From positions 1 through 5,795 of the forward strand of contig NZ_CALTWS010000170.1 in the NCBI RefSeq assembly GCF_943913055.1: 5,795 nucleotides of DNA, in the 5' to 3' direction. Of this stretch, positions 1 to 5,795 are shown piece by piece. The stretch comes from an uncultured Brevundimonas sp. (GTDB lineage: Bacteria; Pseudomonadota; Alphaproteobacteria; Caulobacterales; Caulobacteraceae). Both the position numbers and the translations under genes were made by a program. The notes under the pieces were generated by a model. That model had not been told where the DNA came from. It was given only the letters and a program-made list of their open reading frames with translations, and did no database searches. Numbering within the stretch: position 1 is the first letter of the stretch; each line of letters starts with the position of its first letter.

Positions 1-20
1 CCCCTGAGCCTGCCCGGTGA
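1..20 (+). CDS. Possible 3' end of an upstream gene (partial)
   Basis: The frame read from position 3 gives the residues PEPAR and then a TGA stop at 18-20. That stop overlaps the GTG start of the next gene in a GTGA arrangement, which is typical of translationally coupled genes in one operon. Only five codons are visible, so the product cannot be named. In proteobacterial leucine-degradation clusters the HMG-CoA lyase gene often follows a methylcrotonyl-CoA carboxylase subunit or a related gene, so such a gene is a reasonable guess. A frame ending at the TGA at 5-7 is another possibility. Confidence 0.25.
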
Positions 21-934
21 GCCGCCCCATCACCATCGTCGAGGTCGGCCCCCGCGACGGACTGCAGAATGAAAAGGCGGTGCTGGAGCCCGCCGTCCGC
101 GCCGATCTGGTCAGGCGGTTGGAGGCTGCAGGGGCGCGGCGCATCGAGGCCGTCAGCTTCGTCCATCCGAAATACGTTCCCCAGATGGCCGGGGCAGAAG
201 AGGTCATGGCCGCCCTGCCTCACGAGACCGGACGCAGCCGTATCGGCCTGGTGCTAAACGGCAAGGGCTATGACCGCGCCCTCGGTACGGCGGTAGACGA
301 GGTCAATGTGGCCATGAGCGCCACCGACGGCTTTGGCCTGAAGAACCAGGGGCTGTCAGTCGATCAACAGGTGCGGATGCTGGCGGATATCGTGGCTGGC
401 CGGGCCAATGCCGACGGCGCAGCGGGTGCAACGCCGTCCCTGTCGGCGACCCTGTCCTGCGTCTGGGGCTGTCCGTTCGACGGCGAAGTCTCGGTGGATC
501 AGGTGGCCGATGTTGTCGGCCGGATCGCGGCCCTGGGCGTCGCCGAAATCGCCCTGGCCGACACCATCGGCGTCGGCAATCCCTGGGCGGTGACCCGCAT
601 GGTCGAGGCCGCCCGCAAGGCCGCGCCGGACGCATGCTTGCGCCTGCATTTCCACGACACCCGCAACACCGGCCTGGCCAATGCCTATGCAGGTGTCGAG
701 GCCGGCGTGGACGTGCTGGACGCCTCGGTCGGCGGCATCGGCGGCTGCCCCTTCGCACCGGGGGCCACCGGCAATATCGCGACTGAAGACCTGGTCTATA
801 TGCTGGAGCGTGCGGGATTCTCGACCGGCTTCGACCTCGACGCCCTCATCGCCACGGCCCGCTGGATCGGCGAAAAGATTGGCCGGCCGGCTCCAAGCGC
901 GCTGAGCCGGGCGGGCGGGTGGCCGAAGGGCTGA
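17..934 (+). CDS. mvaB: Hydroxymethylglutaryl-CoA lyase
   Basis: This cytosolic enzyme cleaves (S)-3-hydroxy-3-methylglutaryl-CoA to acetyl-CoA and acetoacetate, the last step of leucine degradation. The 305 residues form one DRE-TIM-family (HMGL-like) barrel covering nearly the whole chain, which is the usual length for bacterial lyases. The N-terminal VGPRDGLQNE motif supplies R13 and D14, E44 lies in EAVSFVHPK, and the HFHD motif supplies the metal-binding H211 and H213. The lyase signature GGCPFAPGATGN carries the catalytic C244 and the conserved N253, followed by ATEDLVYML. These residues separate it from the related isopropylmalate and homocitrate synthases. The GTG at 17 is the only possible start, because an in-frame TGA lies at 5-7 and no other start codon falls between. 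No Shine-Dalgarno sequence is visible in the 16 bases shown upstream, which fits coupling to the preceding gene. The symbol mvaB follows common usage; liuE is the name in some Pseudomonas. Confidence 0.95.
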   Translation: MSRPITIVEVGPRDGLQNEKAVLEPAVRADLVRRLEAAGARRIEAVSFVHPKYVPQMAGAEEVMAALPHETGRSRIGLVLNGKGYDRALGTAVDEVNVAMSATDGFGLKNQGLSVDQQVRMLADIVAGRANADGAAGATPSLSATLSCVWGCPFDGEVSVDQVADVVGRIAALGVAEIALADTIGVGNPWAVTRMVEAARKAAPDACLRLHFHDTRNTGLANAYAGVEAGVDVLDASVGGIGGCPFAPGATGNIATEDLVYMLERAGFSTGFDLDALIATARWIGEKIGRPAPSALSRAGGWPKG

Positions 935-1000
935 AGTATTTTCGAGCTAGCTTTCTTAACTGGCTTCGGATATCAGCGGCCTCCCGAAAACGAGACGACC

Positions 1001-1090
1001 ATGTTCACCTATCGCTTCAACGCAAGCCTGCCCATGCAGCTCGACCGCCAGCCGGTCGAGGGCAATGGCGCGCGCGTGGAGGGAGTATAG
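1001..1090 (+). CDS. Candidate 29-residue small protein, unknown function
   Basis: An ATG at 1001 opens a 29-codon frame ending in TAG at 1088-1090. I do not recognise the peptide: it begins MFTYRFNASL, has no membrane segment or signal peptide, and is mildly polar. By hand count of the 28 codons after the start, G or C occupies 20 first, 12 second and 23 third positions, the pattern expected of coding DNA in a GC-rich genome. The in-frame 22 codons just before the ATG have G/C at only 12 third positions, so the coding-like signal begins near this ATG. A weak purine stretch, CGAGACG, lies a few bases upstream; there is no strong Shine-Dalgarno sequence. A hairpin terminator begins 33 bases after the stop. 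It could be a genuine small protein, a short regulatory ORF in a leader, or chance. It lacks a run of one amino acid, so a classic attenuator leader peptide is unlikely. Confidence 0.35.
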   Translation: MFTYRFNASLPMQLDRQPVEGNGARVEGV

Positions 1091-1123
1091 GAACAGAGGT
1101 CCATCGATTTCGGTTTTTCCAGC

Positions 1124-1156
1124 AACCCCTCCCGCCATCGGCCGGAGGGGTTTCTT
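1124..1156 (+). terminator. Rho-independent-type terminator upstream of rtcB
   Basis: AACCCCTCC (1124-1132) pairs perfectly with GGAGGGGTT (1144-1152), a nine-base-pair stem. The 11-base loop can form an inner GCC/GGC pairing around ATC. The 3' arm runs into TTTCTT. Only the plus strand has T residues after the stem, so it probably ends transcription arriving from the HMG-CoA lyase operon or the small ORF at 1001, and separates them from rtcB. The U-tract is short and interrupted. Confidence 0.75.
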
Positions 1157-1181
1157 GTATCCGCAAGGTGCCTGACGGTCG

Positions 1182-1198
1182 GTCTGGAAGGATCAGAC
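1182..1198 (+). repeat. Short inverted repeat just before the rtcB ribosome binding site
   Basis: GTCTG (1182-1186) and CAGAC (1194-1198) form a perfect five-base-pair inverted repeat around GAAGGAT, ending four bases before the AAGGAG at 1203. It could be a weak 5'-leader hairpin or an operator half-site pair. A repeat this short is often accidental. Confidence 0.25.
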
Positions 1199-1202
1199 AG
1201 AA

Positions 1203-1208
1203 AAGGAG
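1203..1208 (+). promoter_or_regulatory. Shine-Dalgarno site of rtcB
   Basis: AAGGAG stands nine bases before the ATG at 1218. It is the strongest ribosome binding site in the window and fixes the rtcB start. A strong independent site is consistent with rtcB being translated without coupling to an upstream gene. Confidence 0.85.
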
Positions 1209-1217
1209 ACGTCGGCC

Positions 1218-2435
1218 ATGCGTGGCTATGACGTGATCGAAAGCCCGGGCGCGCCGATCAAGGCGTGGACCCGGGGGGTGCCCATTGAGGATGCGGCGCT
1301 GAAGCAACTGAAGAACGTGGCCTCGTTGCCGTTCATCCATAAACACGTCGCGGTCATGCCCGACGTGCACTGGGGCATGGGCGCGACCGTGGGGTCGGTG
1401 ATCCCAACCGTGGGGGCCATCATCCCGGCTGCGGTGGGCGTGGACATCGGCTGCGGCATGATGGCGGTGCGAACCTCGATCCGCGCCGAGCATCTGCCGG
1501 ACGATCTGTCCGGCATCCGCTCCGCCATCGAGGCGGCTGTTCCGCACGGCCGGACCGACAATGGCGGGCGAAACGACAAGGGTGCATGGGCCAGCGAGCC
1601 GCCGGCTTCGGCGGTCAGCCGCTGGGCGGACCTTAAGGCCGGCTATGATGCCGTGGTGGAAAAACACCCCAAGGCAGCGCATCCGCGTGGATTCGGCCAC
1701 CTGGGCACGCTGGGCACGGGCAACCACTTCATTGAGCTTTGCCTCGATGATGCGGGCGACGTGTGGGTGATGCTGCACTCCGGCTCGCGAGGGGTAGGAA
1801 ACCGGTTTGGGACCTATTTCATCGAGCGGGCCAAGCATGAAGCCCGGCGCTGGTTTCTAAACCTGCCGGATCAGGACCTGGCCTACTTCCCGGAAGGGTC
1901 GGACGGCTTCAACGACTACGTCAAGGCGGTGTCGTGGGCGCAGAAGTATGCCCGCGCCAACCGCGAGGTGATGATGGACAGCGTCCTGAACGTGCTGCGC
2001 GCGTTCTGGCCGGATCTGGAGACGACGCAGGAAGCGGTGAACTGCCACCACAACTACGTCTCGAAGGAGCGCCATTTCGGCCAGGACGTATTCCTGACCC
2101 GGAAGGGCGCGGTGTCGGCCAAGCTGGATGAACTGGGCATCATTCCCGGCTCGATGGGGGCGAAATCCTTCATCGTGCGTGGCAAGGGCAATGCGGACTC
2201 GTTCTGCACCTGCTCACACGGTGCTGGTCGGGCAATGAGCCGGACCGAGGCCAAGCGCCGCTTCACGATCGAGGACCACGTCCGCGCCACCCAAGGCGTC
2301 GAATGCCGCAAGGACGCCGAAGTGATCGACGAAACGCCGATGGCCTACAAGGACATCGACGCGGTCATCGCGGCCCAGACCGACCTGATCGAGGTCGTGC
2401 ACACCCTGCGTCAGGTGGTATGCGTCAAGGGATGA
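1218..2435 (+). CDS. rtcB: RNA-splicing ligase RtcB
   Basis: RtcB is a GTP- and Mn2+-dependent RNA ligase that joins 2',3'-cyclic phosphate or 3'-phosphate ends to 5'-OH ends through a guanylylated histidine. In bacteria it serves RNA repair. The 405 residues nearly match the 408 of E. coli RtcB. The metal-site and active-site residues are all present: D76 and C79 in VGVDIGCGM, N169 and H170 in GTGNHFIE, H187 in HSGSRGVG, H278 in NCHHNY, and H334 in CSHGAGR, the position that is guanylylated in characterised RtcBs. GSMGAKSFIVRGKG (311-324) is the conserved glycine-rich nucleotide-binding stretch. The ATG at 1218 has AAGGAG nine bases upstream, and the N-terminus aligns in length with the family. 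No archease, RtcA cyclase or RtcR regulator lies beside it, so it appears to be a single-gene unit between two terminators. No intein or frameshift is seen. Confidence 0.96.
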   Translation: MRGYDVIESPGAPIKAWTRGVPIEDAALKQLKNVASLPFIHKHVAVMPDVHWGMGATVGSVIPTVGAIIPAAVGVDIGCGMMAVRTSIRAEHLPDDLSGIRSAIEAAVPHGRTDNGGRNDKGAWASEPPASAVSRWADLKAGYDAVVEKHPKAAHPRGFGHLGTLGTGNHFIELCLDDAGDVWVMLHSGSRGVGNRFGTYFIERAKHEARRWFLNLPDQDLAYFPEGSDGFNDYVKAVSWAQKYARANREVMMDSVLNVLRAFWPDLETTQEAVNCHHNYVSKERHFGQDVFLTRKGAVSAKLDELGIIPGSMGAKSFIVRGKGNADSFCTCSHGAGRAMSRTEAKRRFTIEDHVRATQGVECRKDAEVIDETPMAYKDIDAVIAAQTDLIEVVHTLRQVVCVKG

Positions 2436-2439
2436 CGGG

Positions 2440-2477
2440 AGCCGGTTTCGCGCGAGCGAAGCCGGCTTTCGTCGTTT
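2440..2477 (+). terminator. Intrinsic terminator between convergent rtcB and putA
   Basis: AGCCGGTTTCGC (2440-2451) pairs with GCGAAGCCGGCT (2456-2467), a 12-base-pair stem with one T-G wobble, closed by a GCGA (GNRA-type) tetraloop. The 3' side continues as TTCGTCGTTT, a poor U-tract. It begins five bases after the rtcB stop. On the minus strand the wobble becomes an A-C mismatch and no T-run follows, so it mainly serves rtcB, although it may also stabilise or end the converging putA transcript, whose stop codon is at 2476-2478. Confidence 0.7.
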
Positions 2478-5400
2478 AGAGATTCAGCAGAGCCGGGTCG
2501 CCGCCCTGGGCGGAGATGTTGTTCGATATGGCTTTCTCCGCCGCATAACGGATCAGGCTGTTGGGGCCGCCAGCCTTGGGGCCGGTGCCGGACAGACCCT
2601 CGCCGCCGAACGGCTGGACGCCGACCACGGCGCCGGTCACCCCCCGGTTGATGTAGACATTACCCGCAGGCACCAGCCGGATGACCTCCTCGGCAAAGGC
2701 TTCGATCCGGCTGTGGACGCCCAGCGTCAGGCCATAGCCGCGCGCGGCCAGCTTGCCCGCGACGGTCTTCAGATCTTTGGGCTCATAGCGATAGATGTGC
2801 AGGACGGGGCCAAAGACCTCGCGTTCCAGGAAGTCCGGCGTCGGGATTTCGGCGATGGTGGGGGCAAACAGGTCGCCCTTGTCGGCACCGGCAGGCAGGG
2901 TGGCACGGGCGATAATCTTCGCCTCCTTGCCCAGGCGTTCGACGTGGGCCTCCAGCGCGGCGCGGCTTTCGGCGTCGATGACGGGGCCGATGTCGGTGGC
3001 CGGGTCGGTCGGGTCGCCGACGACCTGGGCCGCCAGTGCGCCCTTCAATCCCTCGATCAGGCTGTCGGCCGAATCCTTAGGGGCATACAGGATGCGCAGT
3101 GCCGAGCAACGCTGGCCCGCAGAGCCGAAGGCGGAGTTGATGACGTCGTCGATCACCTGTTCGCGCAGGGCCGTGGTGTCGACGAACATGCCGTTCAGGC
3201 CCCCGGTCTCGGCGATGAAGGGGATGATCGCGCCGGGGCGGGCCGCGATGGACCGATTGATCGCATAGGCGGTGTCGGTGCCGCCGGTGAAGGCCACGCC
3301 ATCGACGAGCGGATGGGTGACGAGCGTCGCCCCAACCGTCTCGCCGCGTCCGGGGACCAGAGCCAGCAGATCGGAGTTCAGGCCCGCCTTCTGAAATAGC
3401 CGTAAGGCCTCGGCGGCGATCAGCGGAGTCTGTTCGGCGGGCTTGGCCAGCACGGCGTTGCCTGCGGCCAAAGCGGCGGCGATCTGGCCGGTGAAGATGG
3501 CCAGCGGGAAGTTCCAGGGGCTGATGCAGGCAAAGACGCCACGCCCGTGCAGGACCAGCTGGTTGATCTCTCCGACCGGCCCTTTCAGCTCGCTACGCCC
3601 ACCGAAATCCCGCTCGGCCAGCATGGCGTAGTAGCGACAGAAGTCGGCGGCCTCGCGCACCTCGGCCACGCCGTCGTTCAGCGTCTTGCCCGCCTCACGC
3701 GACAGCAGGGCGACCAGACGGTCCATGTCGGCCTCCAGCGCATCGGCCATGGCGCGAAGGACGGGGGCGCGACCAGCACCGCCCAGTCGGTCCCAGGACA
3801 CTTGCGCTTCGGCGGCCGCCTGGGCGGCGGCGTCGATGTCGGCGGCGGTCGCCTCCGACACATGGCCCAGCACCTGGCTGCGGTCGAACGGGTTGGTCAC
3901 GTCCTGCGCGTCCGTACCGGCCAGAAGTTTGCCACCGACGATCGGGCCGGAGGTGAAGCGCTCGCGATCAACCTTTTCCAGCGCGGCGGCGTGGCGGTCG
4001 CGGTCGGCGGCCTGGCTGTAGTCGCGGCCCAGCGAGTTCTGGCGGTCCATGTACATGTCCTTGGGGGTCGGGATCTTGGCGTGACGGTCGGGGTGGGCTT
4101 CGACGGCGTCGATGGGGTCGGCGGCGACGGCACCCGCAGGCACCCGCTCGTCCAGCAGGGCGTGAACGAAGCTGGAGTTGGCCCCATTCTCCAGCAAGCG
4201 TCGCACCAGATAAGGCAGCAGATCCTCATGCCCACCCACGGGCGCATAGGCGCGCACGGTGACAGCCCCGAAGGTGGCTATGGCGGCGTCGTACAGCGCC
4301 TCGCCCATGCCGTGCAGACGCTGGAATTCGATCTTTACGCCCCGATCCGTCGCCATCTTGTGCACGGCGGCCAGCGAATGGGCATTGTGAGTGGCGAACT
4401 GGCTGTAGATGTGCGGCGAGGCCTCGATCATCAGCCGAGCGCAGACCAGATAGTTCAGGTCGGTCGCCGCCTTGGTCGTGAAGACCGGATAGTCGGTGCG
4501 GCCCGCGACCTGGGCGCGCTTGATCTCGGTGTCCCAATAGGCGCCCTTGACCAGACGCACCATCAGGCGACGGCCGGAGGTGCGGGCCAGTTCGGCCACG
4601 CGCGCGATCACCTCTGGACAGCGTTTCTGATAGGCCTGAACGGCCAGGCCCAGCCCGGTCCACGATCCCAGCTCCGGCTCGCGCGCCAGCCGGTCCAGCA
4701 GCTTCAGCGACAGGGCCAGTCGATCGGCTTCTTCCGCATCCATGGTGAAGTTGATGTCGGCGGCGGCGGCGATCTTCGCCAGCCTGAGGACGCGGGGATA
4801 GAGCTCCTCCCAGACGCGCGCCTCATGCGTCGCCTCATAGCGCGGCGACAGGGCCGACAGCTTGACGGAGACGCCATGACCGACCTCCGGCCCTTGGCCC
4901 TTGGCCGTCTTGCCGACGGCGGTGATGGCGTCGGCATAGATGCGCTCATAGCGTTCGGCGTCGGCGGCGGTGCGGGCACCCTCGCCCAGCATGTCGAAGG
5001 AGCACAGCCAGCCCTCGCGGTTGGACCGCTTCAGGGCCGCCTCAATGGTGCGGCCCACTACGAACTGTTCGCCCATGATGCGGACGGCGGCGGCCACGGC
5101 CTGGCGGATCACCGGCTCGCCGAGGCGACCGGCGACGCGCTTGAGGAAGCCGGGCAGGTCGGTCTTGGCCTGATCGTCGGCATCGACCAGCTTGCCCGTC
5201 AGCATCAGGCCCCAGGTCGAGGCATTGACGAACAGGCTGTCGGACTGGCCCAAATGCGAGGCCCAGTCGGCCGAGCCGATCTTCTCGGCGATCAGCCGGT
5301 CGCGCGTGTCTTCGTCGGGCGTGCGCAGCAGAGCTTCGGCCAGGCACATCAGGGCCAGACCCTCGCGTGTGCCCAGCGAAAACTCTTGAAGAAAGCTCTC

Positions 5401-5616
5401 GACCACGCCCTGCTTCTTGGCGCTGGCGCGGGCCTGTTCGACCAGGCCCGTGGCGCTGGCCAGCACGGCGGCACGCTCGGCAGCGTCCAGCGGCAGGCGA
5501 GCCAGATTGTCGGCCACGGTCTGGCGCTCGTCGGCGAACTTGCCGTGGTCCAGACTATCCCAGTCCTGCGACAGCGCGGCGGGCGGAATGACGTGTAGGT
5601 TCATGGCTGCGCACAT
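2476..5616 (-). CDS. putA: Bifunctional proline dehydrogenase / L-glutamate gamma-semialdehyde dehydrogenase PutA
   Basis: PutA oxidises proline to pyrroline-5-carboxylate with FAD, passing electrons to the membrane quinone pool, then oxidises glutamate semialdehyde to glutamate with NAD+. In the 1046 residues, an N-terminal arm and helical region (about 20-190) precedes the proline dehydrogenase barrel (about 200-490): K252, D293, R354, Y457, R472, R473 and E476 align at constant offsets with E. coli K329, D370, R431, Y540, R555, R556 and E559. The aldehyde dehydrogenase domain (about 555-1025) has SPWNFP, K725, VAFTGG, E803 in AETGG, catalytic C837 in GQRCSAL, and EVFGP. The tail, with AQGGDPALL, resembles the conserved PutA C-terminus. 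E. coli PutA is about 1320 residues; this protein lacks its N-terminal ribbon-helix-helix domain and so should not repress its own gene. It is close in size to the 999-residue Bradyrhizobium enzyme. I prefer the ATG at 5616 because GAGGGGAAGG stands just before it. Alternatives are the GTG at 5631, which lies in that purine run, and the ATG at 5604. Confidence 0.96.
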   Translation of the reverse strand: MCAAMNLHVIPPAALSQDWDSLDHGKFADERQTVADNLARLPLDAAERAAVLASATGLVEQARASAKKQGVVESFLQEFSLGTREGLALMCLAEALLRTPDEDTRDRLIAEKIGSADWASHLGQSDSLFVNASTWGLMLTGKLVDADDQAKTDLPGFLKRVAGRLGEPVIRQAVAAAVRIMGEQFVVGRTIEAALKRSNREGWLCSFDMLGEGARTAADAERYERIYADAITAVGKTAKGQGPEVGHGVSVKLSALSPRYEATHEARVWEELYPRVLRLAKIAAAADINFTMDAEEADRLALSLKLLDRLAREPELGSWTGLGLAVQAYQKRCPEVIARVAELARTSGRRLMVRLVKGAYWDTEIKRAQVAGRTDYPVFTTKAATDLNYLVCARLMIEASPHIYSQFATHNAHSLAAVHKMATDRGVKIEFQRLHGMGEALYDAAIATFGAVTVRAYAPVGGHEDLLPYLVRRLLENGANSSFVHALLDERVPAGAVAADPIDAVEAHPDRHAKIPTPKDMYMDRQNSLGRDYSQAADRDRHAAALEKVDRERFTSGPIVGGKLLAGTDAQDVTNPFDRSQVLGHVSEATAADIDAAAQAAAEAQVSWDRLGGAGRAPVLRAMADALEADMDRLVALLSREAGKTLNDGVAEVREAADFCRYYAMLAERDFGGRSELKGPVGEINQLVLHGRGVFACISPWNFPLAIFTGQIAAALAAGNAVLAKPAEQTPLIAAEALRLFQKAGLNSDLLALVPGRGETVGATLVTHPLVDGVAFTGGTDTAYAINRSIAARPGAIIPFIAETGGLNGMFVDTTALREQVIDDVINSAFGSAGQRCSALRILYAPKDSADSLIEGLKGALAAQVVGDPTDPATDIGPVIDAESRAALEAHVERLGKEAKIIARATLPAGADKGDLFAPTIAEIPTPDFLEREVFGPVLHIYRYEPKDLKTVAGKLAARGYGLTLGVHSRIEAFAEEVIRLVPAGNVYINRGVTGAVVGVQPFGGEGLSGTGPKAGGPNSLIRYAAEKAISNNISAQGGDPALLNL

Positions 5617-5619
5617 ATC

Positions 5620-5642
5620 CCTTCCCCTCACGCGGGGGAAGG
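5620..5642 (-). promoter_or_regulatory. Inverted repeat covering the putA ribosome binding site
   Basis: CCTTCCCC (5620-5627) and GGGGAAGG (5635-5642) are perfect eight-base complements with a seven-base spacer. In the putA transcript the downstream arm is GGGGAAGG, ending three bases before the ATG at 5616, so folding would bury the Shine-Dalgarno sequence. It could be a translational control element, an operator, or a copy of a dispersed GC-rich palindrome. On the plus strand no T-run follows it, so a terminator is unlikely. Confidence 0.5.
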
Positions 5643-5666
5643 TGGCGCGTCATCGACGCCCTCTCA

Positions 5667-5680
5667 GGCGAAGTCTCGCC
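5667..5680. repeat. Small inverted repeat in the putA/glycosyltransferase gap
   Basis: GGCGA (5667-5671) and TCGCC (5676-5680) form a five-base-pair inverted repeat with a four-base loop in the divergent intergenic region. It may be a regulator-binding site or part of a longer palindromic repeat beginning near 5620. I cannot identify convincing -35 and -10 boxes for either flanking gene in 5632-5739. Confidence 0.2.
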
Positions 5681-5739
5681 AAGGGCTCAATCAGGCGCTA
5701 GAGGTGGCGACCGATCAACGGCGGAGCCAACCGGCCCAC

Positions 5740-5795
5740 ATGCGCATCGTTCTGGCCACCGACGCCTGGGAGCCCCAGGTCAACGGCGTCGTCCG
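5740..5795 (+). CDS. Glycosyltransferase, GT4 type (5' end only)
   Basis: An ATG at 5740 opens a frame that runs off the window after 18 full codons. The visible N-terminus, MRIVLATDAWEPQVNGVV, matches the start of GT4-family retaining glycosyltransferases: a first beta strand followed by a D-x-[WF]-x-P-x-[VI]-N-G-V loop of the GT-B N-terminal Rossmann domain. Members of this group transfer sugars from nucleotide donors to lipids or polysaccharides, for example alpha-mannosyl- or glucosyltransferases acting at the cytoplasmic face of the membrane. Substrate and acceptor cannot be told from this fragment. A GGAG at 5723-5726 is 13 bases upstream, rather far for a ribosome binding site. An in-frame GTG at 5704 exists, but the family motif normally begins at the chosen ATG. 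The gene is transcribed divergently from putA. Confidence 0.75.
   Translation, partial: MRIVLATDAWEPQVNGVV

Noticed and set aside
881..896. GGCCGGCCGG palindrome near the end of the HMG-CoA lyase gene
   Set aside because: It lies within conserved-length coding sequence and is explained by GC-rich Gly/Arg/Pro codons; no T-run follows.
919..1236. 105-codon plus-strand frame starting inside the HMG-CoA lyase gene and ending inside rtcB
   Set aside because: It overlaps both real genes, runs through the terminator hairpin, and its arginine-rich product has no recognisable feature. The frame at 1001-1090 has the better codon pattern in this gap.
1017..1838. 273-codon open frame on the minus strand across the intergenic gap and the start of rtcB
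   Set aside because: Most of it is the antisense shadow of rtcB, rich in Arg, His and Pro with no family motif. It would also cover the terminator and the rtcB ribosome binding site.
3547..5598. 683-codon open frame on the plus strand opposite putA
   Set aside because: It is antisense to a clearly functional putA. In GC-rich genes, strong third-position GC clears stop codons from some antisense frames. The translation is glycine/arginine/glutamine-rich low-complexity sequence with no recognisable domain.
5617..5631. GTG at 5631 as the putA start, adding five residues
   Set aside because: This codon forms part of the purine-rich sequence that serves as the ribosome binding site for the ATG at 5616, and the extra residues (MRGRD) are not part of the PutA family.
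1..5795. CRISPR arrays, tRNA or rRNA genes, insertion sequences, phage genes
   Set aside because: I saw no regularly spaced repeats, cloverleaf-like segments, transposase motifs or terminal inverted repeats. Nearly all of the window is accounted for by housekeeping and catabolic genes.

Overview
The window is GC-rich DNA with strongly G/C-ending codons and a GTG start, and it reads as chromosomal sequence from an aerobic, heterotrophic proteobacterium. The gene set fits an alphaproteobacterium: a leucine-degradation HMG-CoA lyase, a near-minimal two-enzyme PutA without the N-terminal DNA-binding domain, and a stand-alone RtcB. A Caulobacterales-type genome such as Brevundimonas would fit best, but that is my impression and was not tested by any search. 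There are no mobile-element genes, CRISPR arrays, tRNAs or rRNAs.

Layout, left to right. (1) At positions 1-20 an upstream reading frame probably ends in a GTGA overlap with the next gene. (2) 17-934 (+) encodes hydroxymethylglutaryl-CoA lyase. (3) 935-1217 is an intergenic stretch with an AT-richer segment, a 29-codon candidate small ORF (1001-1090) with coding-like base composition, a strong hairpin terminator (1124-1156) and a short hairpin next to the ribosome binding site of the following gene. (4) 1218-2435 (+) encodes a full-length RtcB RNA ligase with all its catalytic residues. (5) 2440-2477 holds a hairpin with a GNRA-type tetraloop in the short gap between convergent genes. (6) 2476-5616 (-) encodes PutA, proline dehydrogenase fused to L-glutamate-gamma-semialdehyde dehydrogenase, with both active sites intact. 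Its ribosome binding site lies in one arm of a perfect 8-bp inverted repeat. (7) A divergent intergenic region leads to the first 18 codons of a GT4-type glycosyltransferase (5740 to the window end, +).

Two of the enzymes are carbon-catabolic. HMG-CoA lyase ends leucine breakdown by giving acetyl-CoA and acetoacetate, and PutA converts proline to glutamate. RtcB is an RNA repair or splicing ligase and shares no obvious pathway with them. It has its own ribosome binding site and is bracketed by terminators, so it looks like a separate transcription unit. I see no convincing undescribed multi-gene system. The observations most worth checking are the small ORF upstream of the terminator and the hairpin that covers the putA ribosome binding site.
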